A stretch of 13,536 bases of DNA from Bacillota bacterium. Lineage in GTDB: Bacteria > Bacillota_E > JAJZYS01 > JAJYTV01. The stretch spans positions 1-13,536 of the forward strand of contig JAJZVM010000110.1 in the NCBI GenBank assembly GCA_021845645.1, in the 5' to 3' direction. The notes under the pieces were generated by a model. The model saw only the letters and a list, made by a program, of their open reading frames with translations. It made no database searches and had not been told where the DNA came from. Every line of letters begins with the position of its first letter. The stretch's first letter is position 1. Below are positions 1-7,421 of the stretch, piece by piece. The position numbers and the translations under genes are program-made.

Positions 1-23
1 CTACCAGACTGCTCTACCCCGCG
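1..23 (-). tRNA. tRNA-Met (initiator type), 5' part only
   Basis: On the minus strand this reads CGCGGGGTAGAGCAGTCTGG plus TAG, the 5' acceptor strand and D-arm of a bacterial initiator tRNA-Met. The first base is C, which in bacterial initiators is left unpaired with A72 and is a hallmark of the class. The rest, including the anticodon, lies outside the window, so the identity is an inference. It starts three bases after the CCA end of the upstream tRNA-Tyr and is probably processed from the same transcript. Confidence 0.7.
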
Positions 24-26
24 ATC

Positions 27-111
27 TGGTGGAGGGGGATGGATTCGAACCATCGAAGGCAGAGCCAGCGATTTTACAGACCGCCCCGTTTAGCCACTTC
101 GGTACCCCTCC
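27..111 (-). tRNA. tRNA-Tyr (anticodon GTA), CCA end encoded
   Basis: All arms fold on the minus strand. The acceptor GGAGGGG pairs with CCCCTCC, followed by discriminator A and an encoded CCA (bases 29-27). The anticodon stem GCGGT/ATCGC holds loop CTGTAAA with anticodon GTA at 77-75. A long variable arm (GGC/GCC stem) makes it class II, as expected for bacterial tRNA-Tyr. The T-arm is GATGG-TTCGAAT-CCATC. The encoded CCA is common in Firmicutes and weakly supports that placement. It is the first gene of a tRNA pair with tRNA-Met. Confidence 0.95.
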
Positions 112-146
112 GCGCCGCGATGGACGAGACCCGACCATCGAACAGC

Positions 147-174
147 ATTGTAAAGGATAGCACAGGGTCCGCAA
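147..174 (-). promoter_or_regulatory. Candidate sigma-A promoter of the tRNA pair
   Basis: On the minus strand, TTGCGG (174-169) is followed by a 16-base spacer and TACAAT (152-147). These are good matches to TTGACA and TATAAT. Transcription would start near 140, leaving a leader of about 28 bases before mature tRNA-Tyr. No other gene lies between. Confidence 0.65.
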
Positions 175-179
175 GCTCA

Positions 180-754
180 GCAACGCCCGAACTGTGCCAC
201 CTTCTGCGCAACGCGTCGATGTACAACACGCGCTGACGACGTCGACGTCATGTGGAGGGCCGGGCTTGCCACGTCCCTTAGGCGCAATGGCGGATTGCGC
301 GACCAATGCAGCCTCGTCCCTGGGGAACGCGACCGTACATGTCAGAAGCATTGCGCGCGACATGAAGCGATCGGTAAGCCCTGTGACGGCTTGGCATTGG
401 GGCTGGGTCTGCGACGGCCGACAACGCGACCGCATGGACCGTGGCGGTGCCATCGCACGGGCCGCGTGGCCAGACGTTCATGTGGCCCGCCTGATGGCGT
501 GGTGGTGGCCTGCAAGTTCTTGGGAGCGAGAGCGATATCATTCCCGCCGGCTAGACCGTCTCCGGACGGAGGGAGAGGGCCCGGTCTCCTCGCCGGTTCC
601 CGTACGATCCGCGCCACCGCCGATCGGCATGCCCATAACCGCCAGGACGGCCGCGGTCCCTCAGGCGCCACGGCAGGCACAGCACAGATCAGTCTTCGCA
701 TGTCCGGACGGAGAATCGAGAGACCTGCGCGTGGCCGGACCAGGCGGGGCCTAG
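180..754. other. Region without a recognisable gene
   Basis: Between the tRNA promoter and the first transporter promoter there are open frames on both strands, but they overlap one another, have low-complexity Arg/Pro/Ala-rich translations, and no family motif or convincing ribosome-binding site was seen. Only short inverted repeats are visible, such as CCGTC-TCCG-GACGG at 556-569. It may be a decayed gene or plain spacer. Confidence 0.5.
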
Positions 755-783
755 TCGACAGGCGTGGGTTCGCCTGCTAGACT
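755..783 (+). promoter_or_regulatory. Candidate promoter with a palindrome in the spacer, upstream of the MFS pair
   Basis: TCGACA (755-760), a 17-base spacer and TAGACT (778-783) resemble a sigma-A promoter. The spacer contains the inverted repeat AGGCG-TGGGTT-CGCCT (760-775), where a repressor could sit. The first transporter starts at 920, giving a leader of about 130 bases. This is inference from sequence pattern only. Confidence 0.4.
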
Positions 784-835
784 GGGCGCCGAACAACCTC
801 CGGGGACGTGGGTGCTTTGCTCCTCATCGAGGGCT

Positions 836-868
836 GAGCCCGCAATTCGCACGTCGAGTTGCGGGCTC
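836..868 (+). promoter_or_regulatory. Leader hairpin upstream of the first MFS gene
   Basis: GAGCCCGCAA (836-845) pairs perfectly with TTGCGGGCTC (859-868) around a 13-base loop in which a T-G and a T-A pair could extend the stem. No run of T follows on the plus strand, so it is not a textbook terminator. It lies between the candidate promoter and the ribosome-binding site, so it could be an attenuator, an mRNA-stability element or an operator. Confidence 0.45.
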
Positions 869-919
869 CATGGGAAAGCGGTCAGGCGCCCGCCCGTATC
901 CGCGAAAGGATGACGGGCT

Positions 920-2176
920 GTGTGGGCGCGTATCTATGCGTTCGGCTTTCTTTCGTCTCTGTACCTGGACCAGTTCCTTTGGTTCGTCTACCTGCTGCAC
1001 CTCGGCTACAGCCCCGCGTTCATCGGGCTCCAGTACGCGGTGATGCAGGCGGGCCGCCTCGTGCTCGACGTTCCGAGCAGCATGTTCGCAGACCGTTACG
1101 GCAGCCGCGGTGTGCTGGCGGCGGGGGCTGCGGCCAAGCTGCTGGCAGCCGCGCTCTTCTTCCTGGCCGCTCGCGGCGCCGCCTATGTGCTCTCTGGCGC
1201 CCTCCTCACGGCCGTGGCCTTGACGCTGCCCTCCGGTGTGGACCTCTCGTACGTGCGCAGCCTTGCGGAGCATGGCAAGGACGCTGTCGATGAGTCCGCC
1301 GTCACGCGTCGCTTTGCGGACTACGTCGGCATGCAGCGCCTCGCGTCTCTAGGGTCGGGCGTCGCCGGCGGCCTCATCGCCGGCGCATCCTTCGCGTGGC
1401 TCTACGCAGCCGAGGGCATCGGCAGTCTCTTCATGCTGATCTGCGCCTGGACACTGCCCCAAGCGCCTGTCCACCCGTCGCGCGAGTCTGTACGGCCCGT
1501 GGGTCCTCTCGCCGCCGTCCGTGAGCTCGGCCGCCCGACCCGTATGGTCTCGGGCATCGGCCTCGCGGCGGCCATGCTCTGGGCCCTCTCGTCGGTAGGC
1601 ACGGAATACAGCCAGGCTCTGCTAGCTGGCCTGACGCTTCGCCCCTTCACCATCTCGATCGTCTTTGCGGCGGCGGGCCTGGTCATGTGGCTTGCGACGC
1701 TCGTGGCGGCACGCCTCGGTCAGGCGGCGCGGGACAGGCTCCTCGGCCTGGCGGTCTGGGGGTATCCGCTGGCGGCAGCCCTGCGTGGAGCGGCATGGCC
1801 CGGGACGGCCTGGGCGGTCCCTCTCGCCGCCGGTGGCCTGACGCTCGGTCGCGGCGCGAGCGGCGCCGCGAGCATGCTGCTCGAACAGCGGCTGCTCGAT
1901 GCGGCGCCGCGCAGGCACCGCGCGACGACGCTCTCTGCGGTGAACACCGTGCAGATGGGCCTCCAGTTGCTCCTGTTCCCCTTGCTGGGGATCCTCTCAG
2001 CCCGGCGCAGAGTGCCGGCCATCTTTCTTGTACTGACCGTCGGGCTGACGTCGGCGTGCCTTGCCTTGACCGCGGCCCTGCGGCAGGCAACCGCCGGGAG
2101 GCGCCCGCGCGTGGCGGTCACGGGCCGTGTCGACACCATGACGGAAGGAAATGGTGCAGACATAGAGAACGAGTGA
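920..2176 (+). CDS. MFS transporter (first of a pair)
   Basis: A 418-residue integral membrane protein of the major facilitator superfamily, close to the usual 400 residues and 12 helices. Hydrophobic segments alternate with short charged loops throughout. The loop between helices 2 and 3 carries a form of MFS motif A, ADRYGSRG at residues 57-64, preceded by LDVPSS, as in drug/proton antiporter-like members with an ExPxG-type motif. A central hydrophilic linker of about 20 residues, rich in Pro and Arg, precedes the second half. The GTG start at 920 is preceded by AAAGGA (905-910) at nine bases. The C-tail is polar. The substrate cannot be told; export of small molecules is typical of such families. 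A second MFS gene follows on the same strand after a hairpin. Confidence 0.85.
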   Translation: MWARIYAFGFLSSLYLDQFLWFVYLLHLGYSPAFIGLQYAVMQAGRLVLDVPSSMFADRYGSRGVLAAGAAAKLLAAALFFLAARGAAYVLSGALLTAVALTLPSGVDLSYVRSLAEHGKDAVDESAVTRRFADYVGMQRLASLGSGVAGGLIAGASFAWLYAAEGIGSLFMLICAWTLPQAPVHPSRESVRPVGPLAAVRELGRPTRMVSGIGLAAAMLWALSSVGTEYSQALLAGLTLRPFTISIVFAAAGLVMWLATLVAARLGQAARDRLLGLAVWGYPLAAALRGAAWPGTAWAVPLAAGGLTLGRGASGAASMLLEQRLLDAAPRRHRATTLSAVNTVQMGLQLLLFPLLGILSARRRVPAIFLVLTVGLTSACLALTAALRQATAGRRPRVAVTGRVDTMTEGNGADIENE

Positions 2177-2190
2177 CCAGCAGAGGATCC

Positions 2191-2227
2191 GCGCCTTGCG
2201 TTGCCGTGGCTCGGCAACGCAGGGCGC
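2191..2227 (+). terminator. Strong hairpin between the two MFS genes
   Basis: Bases 2191-2206 pair with 2212-2227 in a 16-bp stem with a single G-T wobble and the five-base loop TGGCT. ACTTCTT follows, a weak U-rich tail, so it may act as a partial terminator or as a processing/stability element giving the two transporters different expression. Its position argues that the second MFS gene starts downstream of it rather than at the GTG overlapping the first gene's stop codon. Confidence 0.5.
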
Positions 2228-2271
2228 ACTTCTTGCGGGACCTCTCACCGGGGGTGGGGGAGATTTCGGAA

Positions 2272-3546
2272 TTGTCCGCATCACCGTCGCCATATTCTCC
2301 AGCCGCGTGGCGCGCCCTCGACCCGGTCGCGCGCCAGCTGATCCTCGTCCGTCTCCTGCGCAGCGTGGCGCAAGGTGCCCTTGCCGTGGACTTCACGCTC
2401 TATCTGCGCGCGCGCGGCTGGAGCGCGGCGGCGGTCGGTTTGCTGCTGATGGCCGGGGGGCTTGCCGGTGCGGCGCTAAGCCTGCTCGTCGGCGTGCTTT
2501 CCGACCGCGTCGGCCGCCGGCTCTTCCTGATCGTCTACGAGACAGGGCTCAGCATCGGCACGCTGGCGGTGATCGCCCTGCCCGCGACGTGGATACTGGT
2601 CGCGACCGCTGCGCTCTTCGGCTTCGGACGGGGAGCGAACGGCAGCTCGGGTCCCTTTGCTCCTGCCGAGCAGGCATGGCTGGCCCAGCGTGTGCCGAGG
2701 GAACGGCGGGGCACCGTGTTCAGCCTGAACGCCGGCATTCAGTTCGCCGGCATGGGGATGGGCTCGCTGCTGGCGGCGGTGCTGCCGCACCTCGTGCCAG
2801 GGGCACATGGCTCCACGGCCTATTTGCCGCTCTTCCTGCTGAATCTGCTCGTGGCCCTTGTGAACCTCTGGCAGATCTGGCGGCTGCGCGAGGACAGGCC
2901 TTCGCCGGGGCGGCGCGTGGCCGCCCAGGAGGCGGATCGTCCATCCGCGGATGACGCCCTGGCGCACAGGGAGAATCGGGCACTTCTCCTCATGACCCTC
3001 GTCAACATGGTCAACTCCCTCGGAGTGGGCCTCGTCGCACCGTTGCTGCCGTACTGGTTCGCGGTGCGGTTCGGCGTGGGGCCCGAGCTGATCGGACCCG
3101 TCTACAGCCTTACCTTCTTCCTCACGGGCCTCTCGTCTCTGGCGGTGGGGCGCCTCTCGCAGCGCATCGGACTCGTCCGCTCGATCGTCCTGCCGCGCCT
3201 GCTGGGCGTGGTGCTGCTGGTCATCATCCCGTTCGCGCCGAGCTTCGCCCTCGCTGCCGTGCTCTACGTCGCCCGCTCGATCGTCAATCGCGGATCGGTC
3301 GGTGCGCGGCAGGCGTTCAGCGTCGGCCTCGTACGGGATCGCCGCAGGGGACTTGCGAGCAGCCTCAACGCGGTCTCGTGGAATGTTCCGGCTGCGCTCG
3401 GGCCGGCCGTCGCAGGCTACCTGATCGGCCTCGGCGCGCTCTTCTGGCCGTTCCTGCTCGCAGCGGCACTGCAGCTCGGGTACGTGGTGCTGTTTCCGAC
3501 CGTCCTCGGCCGGTACGAAACGCCTTTGGCGCACGCCGCAGACTGA
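2272..3546 (+). CDS. MFS transporter (second of a pair)
   Basis: A 424-residue polytopic membrane protein of the major facilitator superfamily. Motif A is clear, GVLSDRVGRR at residues 74-83. About 12 hydrophobic segments are visible, with a long charged cytoplasmic linker (EDRPSPGRRVAAQEADRP region) between the two six-helix halves. I chose the TTG at 2272 because GGGGGAG (2256-2262) lies nine bases upstream and because a 16-bp hairpin sits just before it. A GTG at 2173, overlapping the previous stop as GTGA, is the alternative and would add 33 residues without membrane character. The open frame extends upstream to 1687 within the first gene, but that part is a shadow. Its sequence is only distantly similar to its neighbour, so this is not a recent tandem duplication. 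Substrate unknown. Confidence 0.85.
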   Translation: MSASPSPYSPAAWRALDPVARQLILVRLLRSVAQGALAVDFTLYLRARGWSAAAVGLLLMAGGLAGAALSLLVGVLSDRVGRRLFLIVYETGLSIGTLAVIALPATWILVATAALFGFGRGANGSSGPFAPAEQAWLAQRVPRERRGTVFSLNAGIQFAGMGMGSLLAAVLPHLVPGAHGSTAYLPLFLLNLLVALVNLWQIWRLREDRPSPGRRVAAQEADRPSADDALAHRENRALLLMTLVNMVNSLGVGLVAPLLPYWFAVRFGVGPELIGPVYSLTFFLTGLSSLAVGRLSQRIGLVRSIVLPRLLGVVLLVIIPFAPSFALAAVLYVARSIVNRGSVGARQAFSVGLVRDRRRGLASSLNAVSWNVPAALGPAVAGYLIGLGALFWPFLLAAALQLGYVVLFPTVLGRYETPLAHAAD

Positions 3547-3705
3547 GGCCGGTCCCCGGTCCCGCCATGGGCTGACGCGGACGCCTGAGACCGGGCGCTG
3601 CCCGACTCTGCCTGACCGCGGCCGGACGGAGACAGCTATGCAGGAATGGTGCCGTCCATGGCGTACAGCCTTCAGTACACAAGGGCTGGCGGATGGGGGC
3701 TCGAC

Positions 3706-4809
3706 ATGGACGCCAGACCTACGTCCGGGGACCTCGTCGGCGCGTACGTGGCACGTACGATCCTGGATGGCAGCGGCCGCAGGGTGCTGCTGAGGGCGGG
3801 CACCCTGCTCACGCCGCGTGTGCTGCGCCTCTTGGCTCGCCACGGCATCGAGCGGCTCGAGGTATGGGATACGCCCCCGATCGTGGCAGGCGGGTCGATC
3901 GACCAGGCGATCCGCGACAGGGCCGCAGCCGCGACGGCTGATTTCGCGCAGGCCGCGCTTGGCGCCGGGGACGCCGGGGAAAGCGCGGCGCGGGTCGAGC
4001 GCTCCGCGGTGGAGATCGTGCAACACGTGCAGCAGCTCCGGCGGGTGCGCTACAATCTGCGCCACCTGCGGGCCTGGGACGAGTATACGTTCCATCACAG
4101 CATCCAGGTCGCGGAACTGGCGGTGGTCATCGGCCAGGGCATGGGCCTCTCGGACGACGAGCTGACGCGGCTGGCCATCGGCGCGAGCCTGCACGACATC
4201 GGCAAGGCCGCAATCCCTCTGCAGGTGCTGCACAAGCCGGGGCGACTGAACGACGAGGAGTACGACATCATCAAGACGCACCCGAGGCTCGGCTGGCGGA
4301 TGGTCCGTCGCGCCGCGGATCTCTGGCATACCTCGACCATCGTGCTGCTGCAGCATCACGAGCGGCTGGACGGCACGGGCTACCCTGACGGCCTGCGCTC
4401 CGACGAGATCTATCTCTTCAGCCGCATCGTGGCGGTGGCGGACTGCTACGACGCGATGCGCGCCGACCGCGGCTACCGCGGTCCCATGCCGGCGGCCGAG
4501 GTGCTGGCCATCCTCGCCCGCGAAGCGGACACGAGCCTCGACGCTCGCGCGATCCAGGCCTTGCTGGCGCGCGTCAACCTCTATCCTGACGGGGAGGTCG
4601 TTCGCCTCAGCAACGGCCGGGTGGCTCTGGTGACGGAGCAGAACCCGGGCGACCTTCTGCATCCCCTCGTGGAACTGCTGCCCGAGATCGGCGAGAGTGA
4701 GGGCCATGTGATGCTGGACCTCGCGTCGAGCGGCCTCGACGTCCTGGAGATCGTGGCGGAGAGAAACGCCCCGACGGCGGAGAGCCTGCTGCGGGGACCA
4801 CCTCAGTAG
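3706..4809 (+). CDS. HD-GYP domain protein, probable cyclic-di-GMP phosphodiesterase
   Basis: A 367-residue soluble protein. Residues 1-60 form the short N-terminal region often found in this group (GDLVGAYVARTI, then RAGTLLT). The HD-GYP domain covers about residues 125-300: HHS at 130-132, the metal-binding HDIGK at 163-167, HHERLDGTGYP at 217-227 and VAVADCYDAM at 242-251. These are the residues that bind the di-metal centre and the substrate, so activity against c-di-GMP or a related dinucleotide is expected. No receiver, GGDEF or membrane segment is present. The ATG at 3706 follows GGGGG at seven bases; in-frame ATGs at 3646 and 3658 are alternatives with poorer homology. It ends convergently with the lipoprotein gene, overlapping it by seven bases. 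Confidence 0.88.
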   Translation: MDARPTSGDLVGAYVARTILDGSGRRVLLRAGTLLTPRVLRLLARHGIERLEVWDTPPIVAGGSIDQAIRDRAAAATADFAQAALGAGDAGESAARVERSAVEIVQHVQQLRRVRYNLRHLRAWDEYTFHHSIQVAELAVVIGQGMGLSDDELTRLAIGASLHDIGKAAIPLQVLHKPGRLNDEEYDIIKTHPRLGWRMVRRAADLWHTSTIVLLQHHERLDGTGYPDGLRSDEIYLFSRIVAVADCYDAMRADRGYRGPMPAAEVLAILAREADTSLDARAIQALLARVNLYPDGEVVRLSNGRVALVTEQNPGDLLHPLVELLPEIGESEGHVMLDLASSGLDVLEIVAERNAPTAESLLRGPPQ

Positions 4810-5958
4810 CCGTTTCCCGCATAGCTCCAGAGATGCGCCCCGACCGGGTTGTGCCCGCCCGGCACGACGCCCGCGGGCAGGATATCGAGGCCGTCCGGCA
4901 CGTCGAGGTAGCCCGGGGCCGAGCCGGGGACGCCGGTGTGCCCGTACTGCCAGACGATCCGGTCCGTCTTCGGGTCGACGACGATGACGCGGTGGTTCAT
5001 GTCGTCGTTGAGCAGTACGAGCCCGTTCTTCAGCTGCACGGCCAGGGACGGCTGGTTCAAGGCGCCGTGCCCCTGCGCGGGACTGTAGTGCCAGAGCAGC
5101 TTGCCCTGCGGCGACATGATGACGACGGCGCCCGGCCTCGTGTAGAAGGCGCAGATGATGTTGCCCTGAGGCGTGAAGTTGGCGCCCGGACGGGTAGCAG
5201 AGGTCGGCCGGGAAGCGGATCTTGCGCAGAAGTTTCCCGCTGCGGTCGAGCCAGAGCGCGTCGTTGCCGCCGATCTGCGTCACCAGCATACCGCCCTGCG
5301 GCGCCGGGAAGTCCCCGTTCGGCGCTGCGAGGGAGGCGGGGGGATCCGCGCTGTAGCGGCCGGTCACCCCGTACTGCTTCAGCACCCGGTGCGTCGCTCT
5401 GTCGATGAAGAGGATGCGCTGGATGTCGGCCACCGTCACGACCTGGCCGCCGGGGGTGCTGTAGAGGAATGGGTCGTCCGGCGTGTTGAGGTAGACTTGG
5501 ACACTGCCGGCCACGCCCGCGTGACCGTAGGTCCAGACGATCTTGCGCGTCTTGAAGTCGAGGATGGCGATGACATTGCGGCCCTCCTCGCTGGTGATGA
5601 TCTCGTCGAAGTGGCGCCCGAAGAAGACGTCGTCGTCGTCCAAGAGGGGCGTCGGGCTGCCGGGAGACGGGAACTGCCGGACGATCCGCTGTTGTGGCGC
5701 CACGAGCAGGATGCGGCTGTCGGGCGAGTCGGCGATCAGGATGTCCCCCGTCAGGATCGCACTTGGGGCGGTGCTGCCCCGGGGCGGAGAGTCCTTGCCG
5801 CGCTTCGCCGCGGCGAACTGGCGCGCTGCCTTGCGCCGGGGCTGGGGGAGGCTATTCGCGTGTCGGGTACCGCAGCCGGGGAGCATGAGCCCTGCAAGCA
5901 GCGACAGCGATGCGCTCAGCGCGAGCAGGCGAAGCGATACGATGCGATTCCCCAGCAA
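4803..5958 (-). pseudogene. Beta-propeller (NHL/PQQ-type) lipoprotein, interrupted by a one-base frameshift
   Basis: Read through the shift, this is a 384-residue secreted protein. It begins with a signal peptide (Arg5, Arg10, a hydrophobic run, then LPGC with Cys29 as the likely lipidated residue). The rest has propeller-like strand repeats; one motif occurs twice, IVWTYGHAGVAGS near residues 140-152 and IVWQYGHTGVPGS near 315-327, typical of NHL or PQQ-like blades. The reading frame breaks after about residue 257, at 5185-5187, where one extra G in the minus-strand sequence TCCGGGCGCC shifts the frame; without it, YPSGANFTPQGN continues to the stop at 4803. The TTG start at 5958 has no clear ribosome-binding site. 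It could be a real pseudogene, a sequencing or assembly indel in a G run, or less likely a programmed shift. Binding partner unknown. Confidence 0.75.
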
Positions 5959-6049
5959 GGAGTTGGCTAGGAATCCGGCATAGGCTTGGCCGCGCGACCC
6001 TTGCGCAGTCGAGGGATCGTCTTCCGGGTGCGGGCCTCGGCGGGAGACC

Positions 6050-6064
6050 TGGGCATACTGCCCA
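6050..6064. promoter_or_regulatory. Perfect inverted repeat between divergent genes
   Basis: TGGGCA-TAC-TGCCCA is a perfect 6-bp inverted repeat with a three-base centre. It lies in the roughly 195-base space between the lipoprotein gene (minus) and the D,D-carboxypeptidase gene (plus), where a shared operator could act. Short repeats like this also arise by chance in GC-rich DNA. Confidence 0.25.
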
Positions 6065-6106
6065 TGGGCCAGGATTTCATGATTCCATCAGGAAACTCGA
6101 CGGCTG

Positions 6107-6133
6107 TTGGACGTACCCTGAACTCGGTATGTC
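6107..6133 (+). promoter_or_regulatory. Weak candidate promoter of the carboxypeptidase gene
   Basis: TTGGAC (6107-6112) and TATGTC (6128-6133) are separated by 15 bases, shorter than ideal. The position just upstream of the chosen start at 6154 fits, but the match to consensus is modest. Confidence 0.25.
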
Positions 6134-6153
6134 TGCCGACAGGCGGGCGCTAC

Positions 6154-7365
6154 ATGGGGAGGCTGGTCGGGAGCATGCGGATCTTGCGGGTGTTGGGTGT
6201 CCTGCTGGTGATCGTGATCATCCTCGGCGTCGTGCAGATGGTGCGGCCTGTGCCCCAGCCAGCCGTGGCGGTCACCGTTCCCAGCCTGCGCGTCAGCGGT
6301 TCCAGACCCTCGCTGCCGTGGCCCGCGAGCGGCGAGGCGGCCGTTGCGGTGCAGGGCATCGGCCAGATGGGCAGCTTCGGTGGCAATCAGCCCGTGCCGA
6401 TCGGCAGCGTCGCAAAGGTGATGACGGCGCTCGTCGTGCTGGACAAGCACCCGCTCGTGCTCGGTGCCCAGGGCCCGACGATCACCATCACGGCGCAGCA
6501 GGCGGCCGCCTACCAGGCCATCGCGAACACCGCCCAATCCCTCGTGCCGGTCCGCGCGGGCGAGAAGCTCTCGGAATACCAGCTGCTGCAGGCCTTGCTC
6601 ATCCCATCGGGCAACGACATCGCGTCCATCCTGGCCGACTGGATCGCGGGCAGCCAGGAGGCATTCGTGCGCGAGATGAACGCGAAGGCGAAGCAGCTTG
6701 GCCTAAGGCACACGACCTACGCTGACGCGAGCGGCCTCAGCCAGCAGACCGTGAGCACCGCCGGAGACCAGCTGCGCCTGGCGGAGGTGGCGATGGGGAA
6801 CCCGGTCTTTGCGCAGGTTGTCGGTCAGCCGCAGGTCGTGCTGCCGGTGGCCGGGCTCGTCTACAACTACAACAAGGAAGTCACGCACCAGGGTGTGATC
6901 GGCGTCAAGACCGGCTCCACGCTCGCAGCCGGCGGCTGCTTCGTCGTCGCGGCGAACCGGACGGTCGACGGGCGAAATCTCGTGGTGCTGGCGGCCGTCT
7001 TCGGGCAGAGCACGGCGGAGCCTCTCGCGCTGGCGATCAGCGACGGCCTCAACCTCGTCAACGCGGCAGCCAAGGCCGTGCGGCCGGTGCGCGTCTTCGC
7101 GCGGGGAGCGCAGGTCGCCGAAGTGACGACCCCCTGGCAAGGCGCGCAGCCGGTCGTGGCAGGGAGCGGCGTACAATTCCTCGGCTGGCCGGGCCTGGCC
7201 GTCTCGATGCGCCTCAACGCGCCGACTCCCTCGACGCCCGCCGCTGCCGGGCAGACCGTCGGGCGGCTCACGGTCTACCTCGGCAGCCAGAAGGCCAAGG
7301 TGGCCGTGCGGCTTGCCGACCCCCTGCCGGCGCCGACCTTGCGCTGGCGGCTGACCCGCCTCTAG
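6154..7365 (+). CDS. D-alanyl-D-alanine carboxypeptidase (penicillin-binding protein, peptidase family S11)
   Basis: A 403-residue serine peptidase that trims the terminal D-Ala from peptidoglycan stem peptides outside the cell. All three active-site motifs of the family are present: SVAK at 85-88 (nucleophile Ser85, Lys88), SGN at 152-154 and KTGST at 252-256. An N-terminal hydrophobic segment at about residues 9-29 acts as a signal anchor or uncleaved signal peptide. The C-terminal part (about 310-400) is beta-rich, as in DacA/DacF-like enzymes. The space between SVAK and SGN is of normal length. ATG 6154 follows AGGCGGG at six bases; ATG 6175 is a possible alternative start after GGAGG. 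The open frame extends to 5986 but that part lacks family similarity. Exact paralogue (DacA, DacB or DacF type) cannot be decided, so no symbol is given. Confidence 0.9.
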   Translation: MGRLVGSMRILRVLGVLLVIVIILGVVQMVRPVPQPAVAVTVPSLRVSGSRPSLPWPASGEAAVAVQGIGQMGSFGGNQPVPIGSVAKVMTALVVLDKHPLVLGAQGPTITITAQQAAAYQAIANTAQSLVPVRAGEKLSEYQLLQALLIPSGNDIASILADWIAGSQEAFVREMNAKAKQLGLRHTTYADASGLSQQTVSTAGDQLRLAEVAMGNPVFAQVVGQPQVVLPVAGLVYNYNKEVTHQGVIGVKTGSTLAAGGCFVVAANRTVDGRNLVVLAAVFGQSTAEPLALAISDGLNLVNAAAKAVRPVRVFARGAQVAEVTTPWQGAQPVVAGSGVQFLGWPGLAVSMRLNAPTPSTPAAAGQTVGRLTVYLGSQKAKVAVRLADPLPAPTLRWRLTRL

Positions 7366-7378
7366 CGGGCGACAAGCC

Positions 7379-7415
7379 GGCAGGCGGGCAGGGGCACAGC
7401 CCCGGCCCGCCTGCC
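7379..7415. terminator. Bidirectional terminator-like hairpin between convergent genes
   Basis: GGCAGGCGGG (7379-7388) pairs with CCCGCCTGCC (7406-7415), followed inwards by a C-G pair, one mismatch and GGGG/CCCC around the loop CACAG. It lies between the stops of the carboxypeptidase (7365) and the CoA ligase (7422), so it can serve both strands. Neither side has a T-run, which is common for GC-rich genomes. Confidence 0.65.
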
Positions 7416-7421
7416 CTGCAC

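Noticed and set aside
1687..2271. N-terminal extension of the second MFS gene into the first one.
   Set aside because: It overlaps the end of the first transporter in another frame, has no hydrophobic segments and passes through a 16-bp hairpin.
2476..5958. An uninterrupted 1160-codon minus-strand frame running from the lipoprotein signal peptide across the HD-GYP and second MFS genes.
   Set aside because: After about residue 257 it is antisense to clearly real genes and rich in Arg, Ala and His without domain similarity. Only the first part is real; the long open frame is a result of high GC.
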